DNA of 64,000 nucleotides, taken from Hirundichthys speculiger (lineage: Eukaryota; Chordata; Actinopteri; Beloniformes; Exocoetidae). The notes beneath the pieces are model-generated. The model was not told the DNA's origin. It made no database searches and saw only the letters and a list, made by a program, of their open reading frames with translations. This document shows positions 46,830 to 58,915 of the stretch, one piece after another (position 1 is the stretch's first letter; each line of letters starts with the position of its first letter). A program made the position numbers and the translations under genes. Location: NCBI GenBank assembly GCA_018398805.1, contig JAGFBZ010002029.1, forward strand, positions 34,998 to 98,997. The letters run 5' to 3'.

Positions 46830-47809
46830 TGTAATGGACGTTAAGGTGACAGGGATAAAGGGGGGAGGAATGTCATTCAGACTCAGTATAGGTGGTATGG
46901 CAGTAATTTATTGAGCTGATTTTTTACTGGAATGTTTTTTACTAGAGTTTTATGAAATCAAAGTGTTTGCAGTGTTTTATTGCATGGTTTTATTTGAGTT
47001 GTGTTTTATGTTTGCTGTGGTCAGGTGACTTGAACTGTCAATGGACTAAAACTGCTCACCTGCCAAAACTGAGCCAAAGGTAATTGACAGATCGGGGTGT
47101 GGCTAATCAGCTCATGCCTGCCAGCTGTGTCGGACAGCTTATTAGGAAGCCCCAGCAGTCTGAAGCGAGAGGGAGAGCCGGGTGGAAGTTCTGGACTCGC
47201 GTTTGCCGACAGGACGTATCCTACAGCCTGGGAGAGGTGGCCTGCTCCGGACACTATTCAGCGCTCTCGAATATAGCGATTGAGGGAAGTGGTAACTTTT
47301 AATGTACAGCCTGTGATCTTTCACCCCCTGATTGCATGAACCGCATGTGCTGAATCTACCCCTTGTTCTGTGCCGAGGTTGGTGGAGTCGGAGGACCGAG
47401 ACAGATGCCCACACGTTTCTGAAGGCTGGCGTATCTGGGTGGGAAGCACTCGTCTGGTGAAGGGAGTCTTCAAGCACAGAACATTTTGACTGAGCTGCCA
47501 CTACGGGAAGTCTTGTTGGAGTATGCTCCCCCCACAGCTGATATATGGACAGAGGCAGCGCTTCACAGAAACGGGACAGTGTATGCTGAATTCCAGCTGG
47601 CCCTGTTGCATTGGACTGGTGGACGAACATTGAATTTTAGATTTTACATTTTAATACTCTAATACTCTATTGACTTCTATCTCAATTTTAGATTTTACAA
47701 TTTTAATACTGTTTTAAAATTAGTGTCAAACTACGTTTATTTGGGAATCTCTGTCTTTGTGCTGTGTTGGTGTGGCTGGGAATTCGAACCTGTTTAATTG
47801 AGCGTTACA
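46830..47809 (+). repeat. 3' LTR of the Gypsy element
   Basis: 980 bp, TGTAATGGACG...GCGTTACA, collinear with the 5' LTR. The polypurine tract is at 46811-46829. Confidence 0.95.
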
Positions 47810-47813
47810 CTAG

Positions 47814-48650
47814 CTCCTGTCTCATTGCTCACGTTCAGACTGGGCTGGGTCAAAGAAGGGGAGATGTTGGATGCCTTGCCACCTGCTGCTGTCCCCTCCA
47901 GTGAGGACATTTTTTCCTTTGATAAGCTGCCCAATGCCACAGCTGACACGCCCATGTCAATGGAAACTGAGAGAACTTTTTATTTTAGTGCAGCACCTGC
48001 AGTGGAAGCTTGCTCCATTATTAAAATCATCTGCAGCCTCTGACCCGCCCACTAGTTTTCAAGCTAACATCAACTTCTTTCCATCTTCTGCATACAAAAC
48101 ATTTTTACAAGACCTTAAAAATACAAAATTGAGGATTAAACAACAAAAATACATTTAATCCCAACCAATAGAATGTAGTTGGTCATAAACTTGAATGTTT
48201 CTCCTGACCTTTTTATCCTCTTTTCCATTAACTTATTTTTTAGGTTTTCTATTTTCAACTTTTTTCAGTCACACAATACATATTTATCATGAAATCTTCT
48301 TAGTTGTTTGTCTACATTTTTTGTGTCTAATACTCAGACCCACGACAATCTGATTTAAGGTTTTACACAAAAATAAAAATGTGAAAAGAATGAAATGTTA
48401 GAGTTGCAAGATTCCTTAGACTTCATTTACCATGCGAATCTTCTGAAGAACATCAAATGTCTGTGAACATGTGACTAGTGTTGAATGTTTTATAATTATA
48501 TTCCACCGTTTTTTGCTTTAGCTTAATATGTACGTACATCAGTTCAATTCACAATGTTAATCACAAAAGAATGATAAGTTTCTCATATTCCTTTCACCTT
48601 GCTGATCTTTTCAAATGAAACTTGACTTCGTAGGTGTTCTACCAAAGAAG
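47814..48650. other. Intergenic, upstream of NITR-E
   Basis: AT-rich sequence with no supported gene. The last ~70 bp resemble the upstream regions of the other receptors (TTTCACC... CTTGACTT). Confidence 0.4.
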
Positions 48651-48658
48651 GACAGACC

Positions 48659-48720
48659 TGTCACTTCAGGCTGGCCAATCAAACACAGCCTTGTGACTTA
48701 AAAGTGGAAAAAGTCTCAAC
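48659..48720 (+). promoter_or_regulatory. Proximal promoter of NITR-E
   Basis: TGTCACTTCAGG at 48659-48670 (T of the first TG at the line break) and GGCCAATCA at 48673-48681 lie 69 bp before the first ATG (48742), a little closer than in the other copies. GAAAAAGTCTC follows. Confidence 0.58.
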
Positions 48721-48744
48721 CTTCTTTTCATTCAACCACACATG

Positions 48745-50240
48745 ATGACATCTGCACAGTTTGTCCTCTGTCTGGCATTTTTCTTTTTAGGGAAACTTGG
48801 TGAGTTTTGATTCTGTCACTTTTTTTTTTTTTTTTTTTCTTTAACAAATATGTAGACTTTTATATAACAGTTATGTTGAATTCTGGTAAACTTTGTTCAT
48901 TGTGCTCTGTTTCTAATTTCAATTCAGGTCAGAAGATTCATCTGGCAACATCCTCATCTGTTTCTCAAGAAAGCGGTTTTGTATCAGCTTATGTTGGAGG
49001 CCGTGTGACTTTAAAATGTTTCTATGATGATCCAGCGGTGCTCTACTGGTACATGCAACATCTGGGAGAGAAGCCAGAACTCATCTCTACCTTTTATGTA
49101 TACAGCACAGAAATAACTTTTTATGACACATTCAAAAATTCACGCTTTACTCTTGATGCTGAAAATGGTAACCATCACTTGACAATTTCAGATCTGAGAC
49201 TTTCAGACTCAGCTACTTACTACTGTGCAGCCCGAAGTGCAATGGTTGTGCATTTTGCAGAGGGTACTACAGTGAATGTGAAAGACTTCGATTTAAACAT
49301 CCAAGCCTTGTTTTACCAGTCATCAGCTGAGACCATCCAGGCAGGAGCCTCTGTGTCCTTGAATTGTACAGTACAGATTGCAAAATGTGATGGAGAACAC
49401 AGTGTTTACTGGTTCAAAAACTCTGGAGAATCTCATCCAGCACTCATTTACACGAGTGGAGACAGGGATGGTCAGTGTGAGAGGAAACCCAACTCACAAA
49501 CACATACCTGTGTCTACAACCTGCTGATGAAGAACCTGAACGAGTCTCATGCTGGGACCTACTACTGTGCTGTCGCCTCATGTGGACACATACTGTTTGG
49601 AAATCAGACCAAGCTGGATTTTTCTAGTGAGTAACAATGTTGATTAATTGCCTTTTGTGGTCCATAAATATACGCGATCAAAGTTCAAATCAAGACAAAG
49701 ACAAAAGCTGAAATCTCTGTTTCTGGTGTGTGGCTCTCTGCAGGTGACTCTGGTCTGGTCTATATCTTTACTGGAACCTTGATATTCACCACCATCCTAG
49801 TTGTTGTACTCATTTTCCTTGTGTACAAGATCAACAGAAGAAATCAATCCACAGGTACAGAAATGACAACTCCAAAGTTTGCTTCCTCTGAAAATATAAA
49901 TTTTCAATAACAGACCGTTTTCTGTGTTTCACAACCAGAGGAAAGGTTTGCAGCTTCTCCCAGAGCAAGCACAATGGTAAGACTTGTCTTTACCAATTTC
50001 AAACTGAATTTTCATCGTCAATTTTGCATTATTATCTTTCTTCTTCAGTGCATTCATTTATTTCATTCATTTCGTTTATTTATTTATTAATTTATTTAAT
50101 TTACTTTCTAGAATACAAACCAAGACACAGACGGTCCACAATATGCTGCTTTAGATCTCAACCAGCTCAACAGATCCAGAAGACAGAGAAGTAACACAAA
50201 GACTGATTGTGTTTATTCCAGTGTCAGGCAGCAGTACTAA
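48745..50240 (+). CDS. nitr: Novel immune-type receptor (NITR-E), inhibitory type
   Basis: Five exons, 343 aa: 48745-48799, 48928-49626, 49744-49854, 49939-49976, 50112-50240. An in-frame ATG at 48742 could add one residue. The leader is MTSAQFVLCLAFFFLGKL. The V domain has the Ig cysteines, WYMQ and the J-like FAEGT, with CDR3-like AARSAMVVHF. The second domain keeps six cysteines but differs from A-C at many positions (for example QIAKC for HTGTC), so it has not been homogenised with them. The membrane segment (VYIFTGTLIFTTILVVVLIF) is uncharged. The tail has YAAL and VYSSV and ends RQQY, which gives an additional C-terminal Tyr. The stop is TAA, unlike the TGA of A-D. All splice sites are GT-AG and the frame is intact. 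Confidence 0.9.
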
Positions 50241-51018
50241 ACCTGTTGAGCTATTCATGCTATCTTTGTTTTACGTTCAGGAGCAGAGCTTGAGATACTT
50301 ATTTAACTTAAAAATATATGTTTCCAGCTTATTCTTTTCTGCAGCCAAAGGAAAACCTGCACTTTGCTTGAGATCAATTTTGGCACTGTCCCCATTTTAG
50401 GCTCTATATTCTCTTTGTTATCCAAGGAATTATTTTAGTCAAATATAACAATTTATTTACTTTGAAGTATAATTCTCAATAAATGATAAATAAAAATGAT
50501 AAATGCAAAAAAAGTGGTTTTACCTTTGTGCATTATAATTAATTAAAGATCAGAAGTTTTTGAAGTTTTTAAAATACTTTGACTGGAGTGGATTTAGTTG
50601 AAAGTGCAAAACCTCTGATTACTCTCTTTTGTCAAGCAATATTTTGTTTTTAGATTCAGATAATTTACAACTCTCATTTTAAACTTGGTCCATACACTCA
50701 TAAAATGTCCTTGTTGTGTGAAATATGGTCTGCTACTGGTACAAAATGTTCTGCGCTGTACCACAGTCTTTATGTATACCCTGCATATGCATATTAAAAT
50801 GTTGTGACAGTATTTTCACCATGACCAAGCTTTGGTACAAAATAAACTAAGTATTTGCTCTCTTGTTGGCTTGATTTGTTACAGCTAGCAACATCGAACA
50901 GAAAACTTCCAAAAATTGGCTTTTGCCTTTCGATCAGCATTTTCCATAGTAAAGATAAAACTGGTTTTCAACAGTGTAAATTTGACAAAAGGTTGAAACA
51001 TCAAACTTGAATGTCTCT
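50241..51018. other. 3' flank of NITR-E
   Basis: The first ~60 bp match the 3' region of NITR-A/B/D (GCTATCTTTGTT, GGAGCAGAGCT). The rest is AT-rich with no gene. Confidence 0.45.
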
Positions 51019-51041
51019 ACACACACACACACACACACACA
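51019..51041. repeat. (CA)n microsatellite
   Basis: About eleven CA units. Confidence 0.95.
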
Positions 51042-51862
51042 AATACTTTGGGGGAGGTGATTTTACATTTGCTGATATCTTTAAAGGAACTTTACCCTGC
51101 AGTCTGTAATAAATTACATTTTCAGTTACTGTAGTGATATACTTCTGTAAGGCATGAGCCAGATTTGTGACATTGAAAGTCCAGAACTGAATCTGAAATG
51201 ACCTTGTTAAATCGCTAACCCTACTTCGGAGCACAGGCACCAGGGGCCTCATGTACAAACCTTGCGTATGCACAAAAAGTTTTGTACGTCTTTTTCCACA
51301 GTCATGTTTGGATGTTCTAAAGTGAAATTAATGTGAGAGTGTGCGGAGCTCCACGCACATTTCATAGATGGCACACACTTTTCTGAGGTTTGGCACGTGG
51401 AGGTGAAGTTTCAAACATTGGGAATCATTTCCTCAAGTATTTGTGTCCCACCACATGTGAAAATGTGACATCAGTTCAGCAACAAGTGTATTGTGAATCA
51501 AAATCTAAAATCTAAGAGCCAAAACCCTGAATCAGAGAAGGAAAACTTGAAACTTGAAATACTGAAAGTGAGAAAAGTGCAACTGAGAAAGATGCTTGGA
51601 AAACAGAGATGGTTATAGAATAAATAGCAAGAAAAGAAAAGTCTAACCTCTATTTACCAGTAGCAAGAAGCCAAATATACTGCGTCTGGACATAGTATCA
51701 CATTTACTCAACATTAAAAAAATCTACTCATGGAATGAAAATAAAAGGCCAAAAGCAGTTAAAAATCATTTTAATGTGACATTGAGATTACTTGGTAAAG
51801 TATTGCCTTTTTTTCCTACCTGCTCATTAAGCTGCCTGGTGTTGGAATTGGGTTTTGTTAGA
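51042..51862. other. Intergenic, nothing recognised
   Basis: No gene supported. 51240-51420 has words such as CATGTACAAA and TGCGTATGC, seen in some old DNA transposon ends, but no structure was resolved. Confidence 0.3.
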
Positions 51863-52000
51863 TAAATGCTATTCAATTTAATTCAATTTTATTTGTATCG
51901 AATCTGTTACAATGTCAGTTGTCTCTAGGCGCTTTACAGAGACCCAGAGCATGATCCCCGAGCAAATATCATGAACTAAAAATATAATATGCTAAATGAT
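51863..52000 (-). repeat. L2-type LINE 3' tail, truncated
   Basis: Collinear with 58916-59050 (AATTCAATTTTATTTGTAT, CTCTAGGCGCTTTACAGAGA). Only about 130 bp of the reversed 3' end remain. Confidence 0.75.
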
Positions 52001-52359
52001 AAATGCTACATGCAGCTGAGTTTGTAAGCTTTAAGTGGATATGCATGTATAAGATGGTACATGTTCAACACTCTTTTAACACTGTGTATATTTTTGAATG
52101 TGCAATACTCTCTTTTAAATGGGCTCTGGTTTTAAAAGACTGCTTCTTGATGTTTCACTTCTCATTTGAAAGTTTTCTTCAGTTCGAATCGACTGGTGGG
52201 GAGTTAAACTCTTTTGGGCGCATTCACATCTAATAGGTCACAGAGATCTTCTGTATCTGACCCACCTTATCCTTTTAAGATTGTTGTTTCCTGTGAGGTG
52301 TTTACCTACCAGCCACCAGGTGAGATACTTAAACTAACCAGTGAGAGATGTCAGGGCAG

Positions 52360-52638
52360 GATTTCTTGAAACTCAACCTTCCACCTTTAAAACTAAACTT
52401 AAAACATTTCTGTTTAGTAAAAACTATAGTTAGTCTAAACAATAGTGCGTTGGGGCTAATAGTCATATCTATAGTTATAGGAATGGTTGAAGCAAAAAAC
52501 GAGAGCAGGGTTGTCTTAAACATAGCCTTGTCATAGCTATGCTGCTATAGGCCTACGCTGCAGGGGGACACCAACATGATCCGCTGACCAGTGTCCACAC
52601 ACGTCTCCCATCCTTCCTCTTCTTCCGCATGCCACTAT
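52360..52638 (+). repeat. L2-type LINE 3' portion
   Basis: The plus-strand segment matches the RT C-terminus and 3' region (AAACTTAAAACATTTCTGTTTAGTAAA... GCTGCTATAGGCCTACGCTGC) of the copies at 26140-26340 and 59670-59830. Confidence 0.75.
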
Positions 52639-52639
52639 C

Positions 52640-52910
52640 AATCAATCAAACTTTATTTATATAGCACTTTTAGTGCAATTAAAATGCAGCACAAAGTGCT
52701 TTACAAAGTAAAAACAGAATAAGAGAGTCACTCCCACCCATTCGCCCACCCCCTTCCCCTCCACCCCTAATCCCTGTCAATGATAAAACATGTGTAATCA
52801 AAGAAATAAAAATATGGACAGAATAGTATGGCAGGGAAGAACCAGAGAGGAAAACACTATCACAGGAAGCCGTCTGCATTTTTGAAACAATACTTCACAG
52901 CATGAGTTCC
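52640..52910 (-). repeat. L2-type LINE 3' tail (other subfamily)
   Basis: The reversed tail ATCAATCAAACTTTATTTATATAGCAC resembles the end near 31935. It runs about 270 bp into a Pro-codon-rich untranslated part. Confidence 0.6.
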
Positions 52911-53013
52911 TTTAATTTAAAAGGTATTTCAGAGATGGCAAGTTTGTGGTCTCTTCCACTTGACACTTAAAGTAGCAACGAGCATGTAATCGAGTTTCCT
53001 AAACAGGAGGTGT

Positions 53014-53075
53014 TGCATCACTTCTGCTTGGCCAATCATACATAGACTGGCTATTTTAAGCGGGGAAAGTTTTTA
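53014..53075 (+). promoter_or_regulatory. Proximal promoter of NITR-F
   Basis: GCATCACTTCTG near 53015-53026 and GGCCAATCA at 53030-53038 lie 80 bp before the start codon. CTATTTTAAGCGGGGAAAGTTT follows. It is the most diverged of the six promoter blocks, but the CCAAT core and spacing are kept. Confidence 0.58.
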
Positions 53076-53109
53076 GGGCATTTTCATTCAGCACAACAGT
53101 CTGAACACA

Positions 53110-54945
53110 ATGATGTCTGCACAATGTGTTGTCTTTCTCACCTGTTTTTTCTTAGGGAACATGGGTGAGTTTCTGATTTACTTACTGCAGTTAAGATCTT
53201 TTACATTGTCTTTAGCAAGTTTTATTGTTCATCATGTTTTTTTTTCTGTTTCTCCTTACCTCAGCTAAAAACAGATGTCAGGAAAATGCCTTCACCTGTT
53301 CGACAAGACAGGCTTTTTGTGTCAGCTGAAACTGGAGACAACTTGACTTTGCAATGTTTCTGTGATGATGTTGTTGATGCACGGTTTTACTGGTATAAAT
53401 TTAATCTGGGGCAGAAACCGAAGCTTGTTTCTTTCTTCTACAAATATGACGAAAGTGGAAAACTTTTTGATGACTCTGGGACCAATTCACGCTTCACTCT
53501 GGACGCTGACAAAGGTAAAAACCACCTGACGATAACTAATCTGCTCGTAACAGATTCAGGGACTTACTACTGTGGAAGTAGCCATTTGTTCAACTTTCAA
53601 TTTGCAGAGGGTACTACAGTCAGTGTAAAAAGTTCAGGTTATATAATCCAAACTGAAGTCCATCATTTATCACCTGAGACCATCCAGCCAGGAGACTCAG
53701 TTACTCTCAACTGTACAGTACACACTGGGACCTGTGATGAAGTACACAGTGTTTACTGGTTCAAAGACTCTGAGAAATCTCATCCAGGACTCATTTACAC
53801 CCATGGAGGCAGGAACGATGAATGTGAGAGGAAATCCAACTCACAATCCCAGACATGTGTGTACAACCTGCCCATTGAAAATGTGGACGTGTCACATGCT
53901 GGGACCTACTACTGTGCTGTTGCCTCATGTGGACACATACTGTTTGGAAATAACACCAAACTGGACTTAACACGTGAGTAACATTATACCAGAGGTTTAA
54001 AAATATTGCTGAATTACACTTGAATTAGAAAACTTCTTGAGCATTATTTTCTGATGTCCCTCTCCCTGCAGGGGAGGTAGACTTTCTTTCTTATTTCTGG
54101 AAAGGAGCCCTTGCATTCACCTCCATCCTGTGTGTTTTGCTGGCTTTCTCAATGTGTTTGATGAACAAGACAAACAGCTGTGAATCATCAGGTAACTGGT
54201 AACTTATTAAATTATTACAACAATGCATTGATTTTGTTAGATTTTTTTTTTTTTGTTAAATAGAACAACCTTTTCTTTGTCAGAAGCTGAGTCCAAAGCA
54301 GGAATACTCCGTCTCCCACCAGATGTGAAGGTGAGTATACGGTATAACTCTGTGGTTCTCCCACCTCTTTAAATTAGCATATCCCATCTGAAAAAACAAA
54401 GACAAAACACAAATAAAACAAAAAACTATACATTTGTTATTTTTAAACTGCTGTTTTGTTAATTCGATATTTTATTTTAATTTGTTTGTGTTTTAATCTA
54501 TAGTTTTTCTGTTGTTATTTTTACTATTGATGCTTTTGTAAGGTGTCCTTGAGTTCCCTGAAAAACCCCTATAAATAAAATGCATTATCTTAGCATGCAT
54601 TACATTATTAGCATGGAGGAGTTTGCAAAATGCCACACACTGAAGTGTCAAGCTCAGAATGGAAACGCCGCGTCAGCCGCTTTGAATAGCCGCCATTCAA
54701 TGAGAGTAGCTGCAACAGAAATGACCAGTTACATTTAAGTAATTTAAAAGGTTCACACAAGCAATTCCCTTTCTACTCACTCTGTCCTTATAGATTAAAA
54801 CTGCTAATAAACACTTTTTTTCCAGGGCTTCGCAAGTGGAGAAGTCATCTTTTTTGCGGCTTTAAGTGTTAACATGACCAACAGATCAAGAACACAGAGG
54901 GATCCCACTTGGAGTGAATGTGTGTACTACAGCATAAAGAAGTAG
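53110..54945 (+). CDS. nitr: Novel immune-type receptor (NITR-F), divergent
   Basis: Five exons, 346 aa: 53110-53164, 53275-53973, 54072-54191, 54284-54330, 54826-54945. The leader is MMSAQCVVFLTCFFLGNM. Exon 2 is taken from the AG at 53273-53274, because the AG at 53263-53264 used in the paralogues would shift the frame to a stop. This choice is inference. The V domain has an added Cys (CFC), WYKF, YYC and the J-like FAEGT, with CDR3-like GSSHLFNFQF. The second domain keeps all six cysteines. The membrane segment is preceded by a Lys (YFWKGALAFTSILCVLLAF). In the tail, the first Tyr motif is changed from YAAL to FAAL, leaving only VYYSI. Exon 4 is longer than in the others (47 nt against 38), and the last exon is shorter (120 nt against 129). 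It may signal differently from A-E. Confidence 0.85.
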
Positions 54946-57040
54946 AACTGTTCATTTTTCGTTTATTTTAGAAAGTGAGGTTCAGTAAGACAAGTTTTGT
55001 TTGTGTCTTTTGACAATTAATGCCTAATTTCAAATACATTTTTGTAAATTTTTAATGATCAGTAGCTGAATTTGAATTAATTGTACTTCCAACGTAAATC
55101 CTAGAATTTTACAAAATATACTTCAAGCATGTCTTTTAGTTTTCATCTGTGAGGGCTGAAGCAGGCCATGTCCTGTTTTTTTTTTTAATTTTATTGTGTG
55201 ATTTTTGTGAGTAGTCACTGACTGCAACTAAGTATGTGTATCAGACAAACTGACACAGAAGTGATAGCCGTTTCTGTCTTTCTTGCATTCTATCCTCATT
55301 GTTTTTTAGCATGTATGCAAGATCCTGTATCTGTAGATAATTAAACGTTGTTGTAACCTGGAACGTTTTGAGGTTTTCTTTCTGCATGTTCAGCAACATG
55401 AAACTCTTCATGTGAGTAGCTGCTTGTATCATATTTTTTAAAGAATGTGGTTAACCTCATCCTCTCTTGATCTAAATTGTGGCTCTACTAGTTTTCAGAG
55501 CTTCTGTTTGGGTGGAAGTAAGGCATACATTTGAAACCAGAAGCCTATATACAATAATCTTTATTATTTTTCTCACTGAAATTTAATACGACAAACATAA
55601 AAAAAGAATAAATAAATAAATCAAGACTGGCATCTGGTTGTGATTGCTATGTTGGCAATGACACCGATAAGTTACAATTACATTGTCATTACAGTATTCT
55701 GGTCAATGAATTTCCTCAGAGAAGCTGAGCGTCTCTGGGACTGCATGGATCATTTTATTCATGCTGCGAAACTTGGCGGGTATAGACTTAAATGCCAATG
55801 TTATCCCACCCCCTGGACTCTCAGCATCTCTGGGAGTGAATGGAGCTGTGGGCTGGCCTCAGCTGGCTTGGACGCTGATCAGTCTGCATAGTGACTGGAG
55901 GAAACTCAGGGGGGCGTTTGTTCAAAAAAGGTTGAGAACCACTGATATACACCCAATTTGCATTTTAGGCCTGTAACAAACTGCAAAATCTTTTTGGGGT
56001 AAATTTAGTTGTACTAAGAAACTAAAAAGAAGACAATAATGTTATTTCAAACAGGTGATTAGATAAAGAACAAAAAGCTGTATACATGAAAGTCTTAAGG
56101 GACAGAAGTGGGCAGAGGGCCACAGTTTTTTCAACAAACATTTGAAAATTATTGACATGTTTGAAATAGTGCTTCCCAAAGAGATCATGAACGTCATCCG
56201 CATCATTCTCCTTCAGTATATAATATCATTAACTGACTCTAGGACTCAGAACGAATTTCAATGCTTAAAGGGTAAGGACGCAAGTTTGAGGTGGATACCT
56301 TGATCTTGGATTCCTCAGTCAACACCGCTTCAAGAACCATCAGCCATAAAACTTGACATAATTACATGAACAAGTTAGGAAACCTTTGTCAAGCAGTACA
56401 ATAGGACTCTACATTCACAAATGCCACTTAAAATTCCACTGTTAAAAAGTAGGAAGCCTTATATTAGCTTTGTCCAGAGGTTGTGGCTGTATCTTTCTGC
56501 TCAAAGGCATCATAGATGGACCATTACAGTTCATAAGTATTTTGTGTTCAGTTTAATTAGTATTTCAGTATTCCCTTTTTCTTTCTTTCTTTTTTTTTAC
56601 CCCATGTGCTCCACACCAAAAATGAAAAAGACCATTGAGACTGTAGCAACAATTCCAAAGCAAGACTTTGTTGACTCTCCTCTCATGTCAAGCCATAATA
56701 CAGCAACTTTGTTCCAGCAGATGTTGCAACAATGTCAATCACCTTCTTTGTTCTTCCCTTTCTTGTGAGCTCGTACTCATCTATCTGAGGCAGCTACTCA
56801 TGCCCTACAGGAGTGGGCAATCTACCCTTTTCCAATTGAAGACTATTGCCTCACAGATGAAGGTGCTGATTTTCATCTCAGCTTCATCACACTCAGTTGG
56901 AAACCATTCCACTGATTTTTGGCAGTCTCTGTTAAAGGAACCCAAGAGGGCTACAACAAATGCAAAAAGAAAAGATTTGACTCTTTAATGGAAACCCTCC
57001 ATCTCCTGACTCAGCTTGGAGATTTGGGCCGTGATCATAC
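54946..57040. other. Intergenic, nothing clearly recognised
   Basis: No gene supported over 2.1 kb. At about 55700-55950 a moderately GC-rich stretch ends AAAAGGTTGAGAACCACTG, which resembles a hAT terminal repeat (reverse of CAGTGGTTCTCAA). A hAT fragment may end at 55944. A partner end was not found. Confidence 0.4.
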
Positions 57041-57044
57041 ACCT

Positions 57045-57225
57045 CCCACTAGCCGCTAGCCGCTACCCACTATGCCGACTCCCTTACTCACATTGTAGGC
57101 GTGGCTATGGGTGTGTCTTTTATGCTTTCTGCAAATTCGGTATCTTGCGATTGCGGGTTTAGGATAACGGGTAGTGGGTGGTCAGACTACCTGCAACCCG
57201 TGATCGCAAGATACCGAGTTTGCGG
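57045..57225. repeat. Short palindromic element with CGCTACCCACTAT ends
   Basis: CCGCTACCCACTAT at about 57060-57073 and GGTAGTGGGTGG near 57170-57181 are inverted. A second pair of 22-bp arms (57131-57152 and 57202-57223, two mismatches) can form a hairpin. Shared words link it to 27097-27293. Confidence 0.55.
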
Positions 57226-58915
57226 AAAGAGTTGTATCGGTGAAGGAAGCGAGTCAGGTGAGTACAGGACACTGTCAACAGTGAATAAAAAAATAAAATG
57301 TTGGTAATTTCCAATGTCCACATAGAGAGAGTTCCTCTGAGACAACTTTGGGAATGCACCAGTAAGTGGATCCACAAGGAGTATTAAAGCTCCGTTGAGG
57401 TCGAGTTATGGGGAGAGTTTCCGTGTGTGAAAGATCTAGTGCCCTCTATGAGTATGTAAACGTCAGTCTTTGAAGCCAAGACACCATCAATCCCCCATAA
57501 AAACAAAATACAAAAAAAAAAAAACAGAAAACGTTCATTCATTTGTAGCCAACTTCTGAAGTGAAAGAGTGCAGATTCTTTCAGTGAGACCAGTGGGCTT
57601 CCTCACCTTATGTTCTCTTATCCATTAAGTCAAGTGTTGGATTAAAAAAGCCTCTTCAAAGAAACCCTGAAATCTTGTGATTAAGTGAAATGGAAGAATA
57701 GCTTTTTGTTGTCTTTGGTTAATTAGGATGTGAAAATATTGCCCTCAGTGTGTCAACAGCAGTCATAAATATAAATGAAAATTAAAAGGCAAGAAGAAAT
57801 AAGAAAAACTTCACTGTCAGTGACTTGATGGGCTAATGAATGGGCATGAATGAGCTTCACACAAGAAACAACATTTCAGTTGTGAAACCATAGTGGAAAT
57901 AAGACCACTGGAGGCTGCTTCGAAAGCAATTTACAACTTGGTTCATCGGTTCTGATCTCTTTATCATCTCAGGTTTATCATCTGCAGATTGGTTGGAGGA
58001 CTATATGAATGTGTGTTTCTGGGTCTCAGGCTTTGACATTCTACATTCATGCCTGATAAATAATTTTAATCATGCTCAACCAGAGTTACCTGGATAGACA
58101 GTAGCCACAGCCACTTCTTTTCAACAACAAAACAGAAATAGGTCAGAGCTTGGATCAGGCAGAACTAATCTGCAGGAAATTACTGCTTGAATCGAATTCA
58201 GATACACATAATGCTGTACAAAAATATATCATGATGTTATAAAAGTTTCGGTAGTGGACTTTATATTTGGTCCAAAAATTGTTGCTGACTGGCTGTCACT
58301 GTTGAAGACACTTAGAAACAGAAGGAGATGAGAATTTGAGATTTCCAGATTACCTATCTGGTGTTGCTTTACAGCAACGAGTAAAAGAAACCATTAGTGG
58401 ATCATATTATGATGAATTGTATTAAATGTATTACCATTAAATGAGCTTTCGCCCTTTTAGATTGAATAGGTCGGTGACATCATGACACATAGCTGGTAGT
58501 TCTCCATCTTATGAACTCGCACAGCCCTCGTCTATGCTAAAATCTGACCTATCAGGAGAATTCCCATACTATGACATCCGTAGAGTTTGCAATACGTCTA
58601 CTTAAAAATTACAAGTCACATTTTTGTTTGCTTTTACTTCATGTTTGAAATAAGAGTTGAAACCAGAAATGTTTACTAACAGTTTAGAAACATCTTTTTG
58701 TGTGTGTGTCTGATAGAAAGTTTAGATCCATAGAGATGCAGAGTCTCCGCATCTCCACGTTTTTAATGTGTTTTATTAGACGACAGATCAAGGAATGATG
58801 ATTCTGACTAAGAATAGCAAATGACAGCAAATGTTATAGCAAACATTATACACATTTTCTCATTTCCATGATATTACTGTCATTATGACTCTACTGGTAA
58901 CTAGTATTAGTATTT
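57226..58915. other. Intergenic, nothing recognised
   Basis: AT-rich sequence of 1.7 kb without a supported gene or repeat boundary. Confidence 0.4.

Larger units (their letters stand above)
40805..47809 (+). mobile_element. Ty3/Gypsy LTR retrotransposon, full length
   Basis: The 7.0-kb element has LTRs of 992 bp (40805-41796) and 980 bp (46830-47809), both with TG...CA ends. CTAG is duplicated at 40801-40804 and 47810-47813. A primer-binding-site-like TGGCGTTGTCGGCAGGAT lies at 41801. A purine tract (GAGAAAGGGGGGAGGAG) abuts the 3' LTR. Gag precedes pol, and pol has the order protease, RT, RNase H, integrase typical of Ty3/Gypsy. No env was seen. Frame breaks in the gag start and in integrase suggest it is no longer autonomous. 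Confidence 0.95.
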
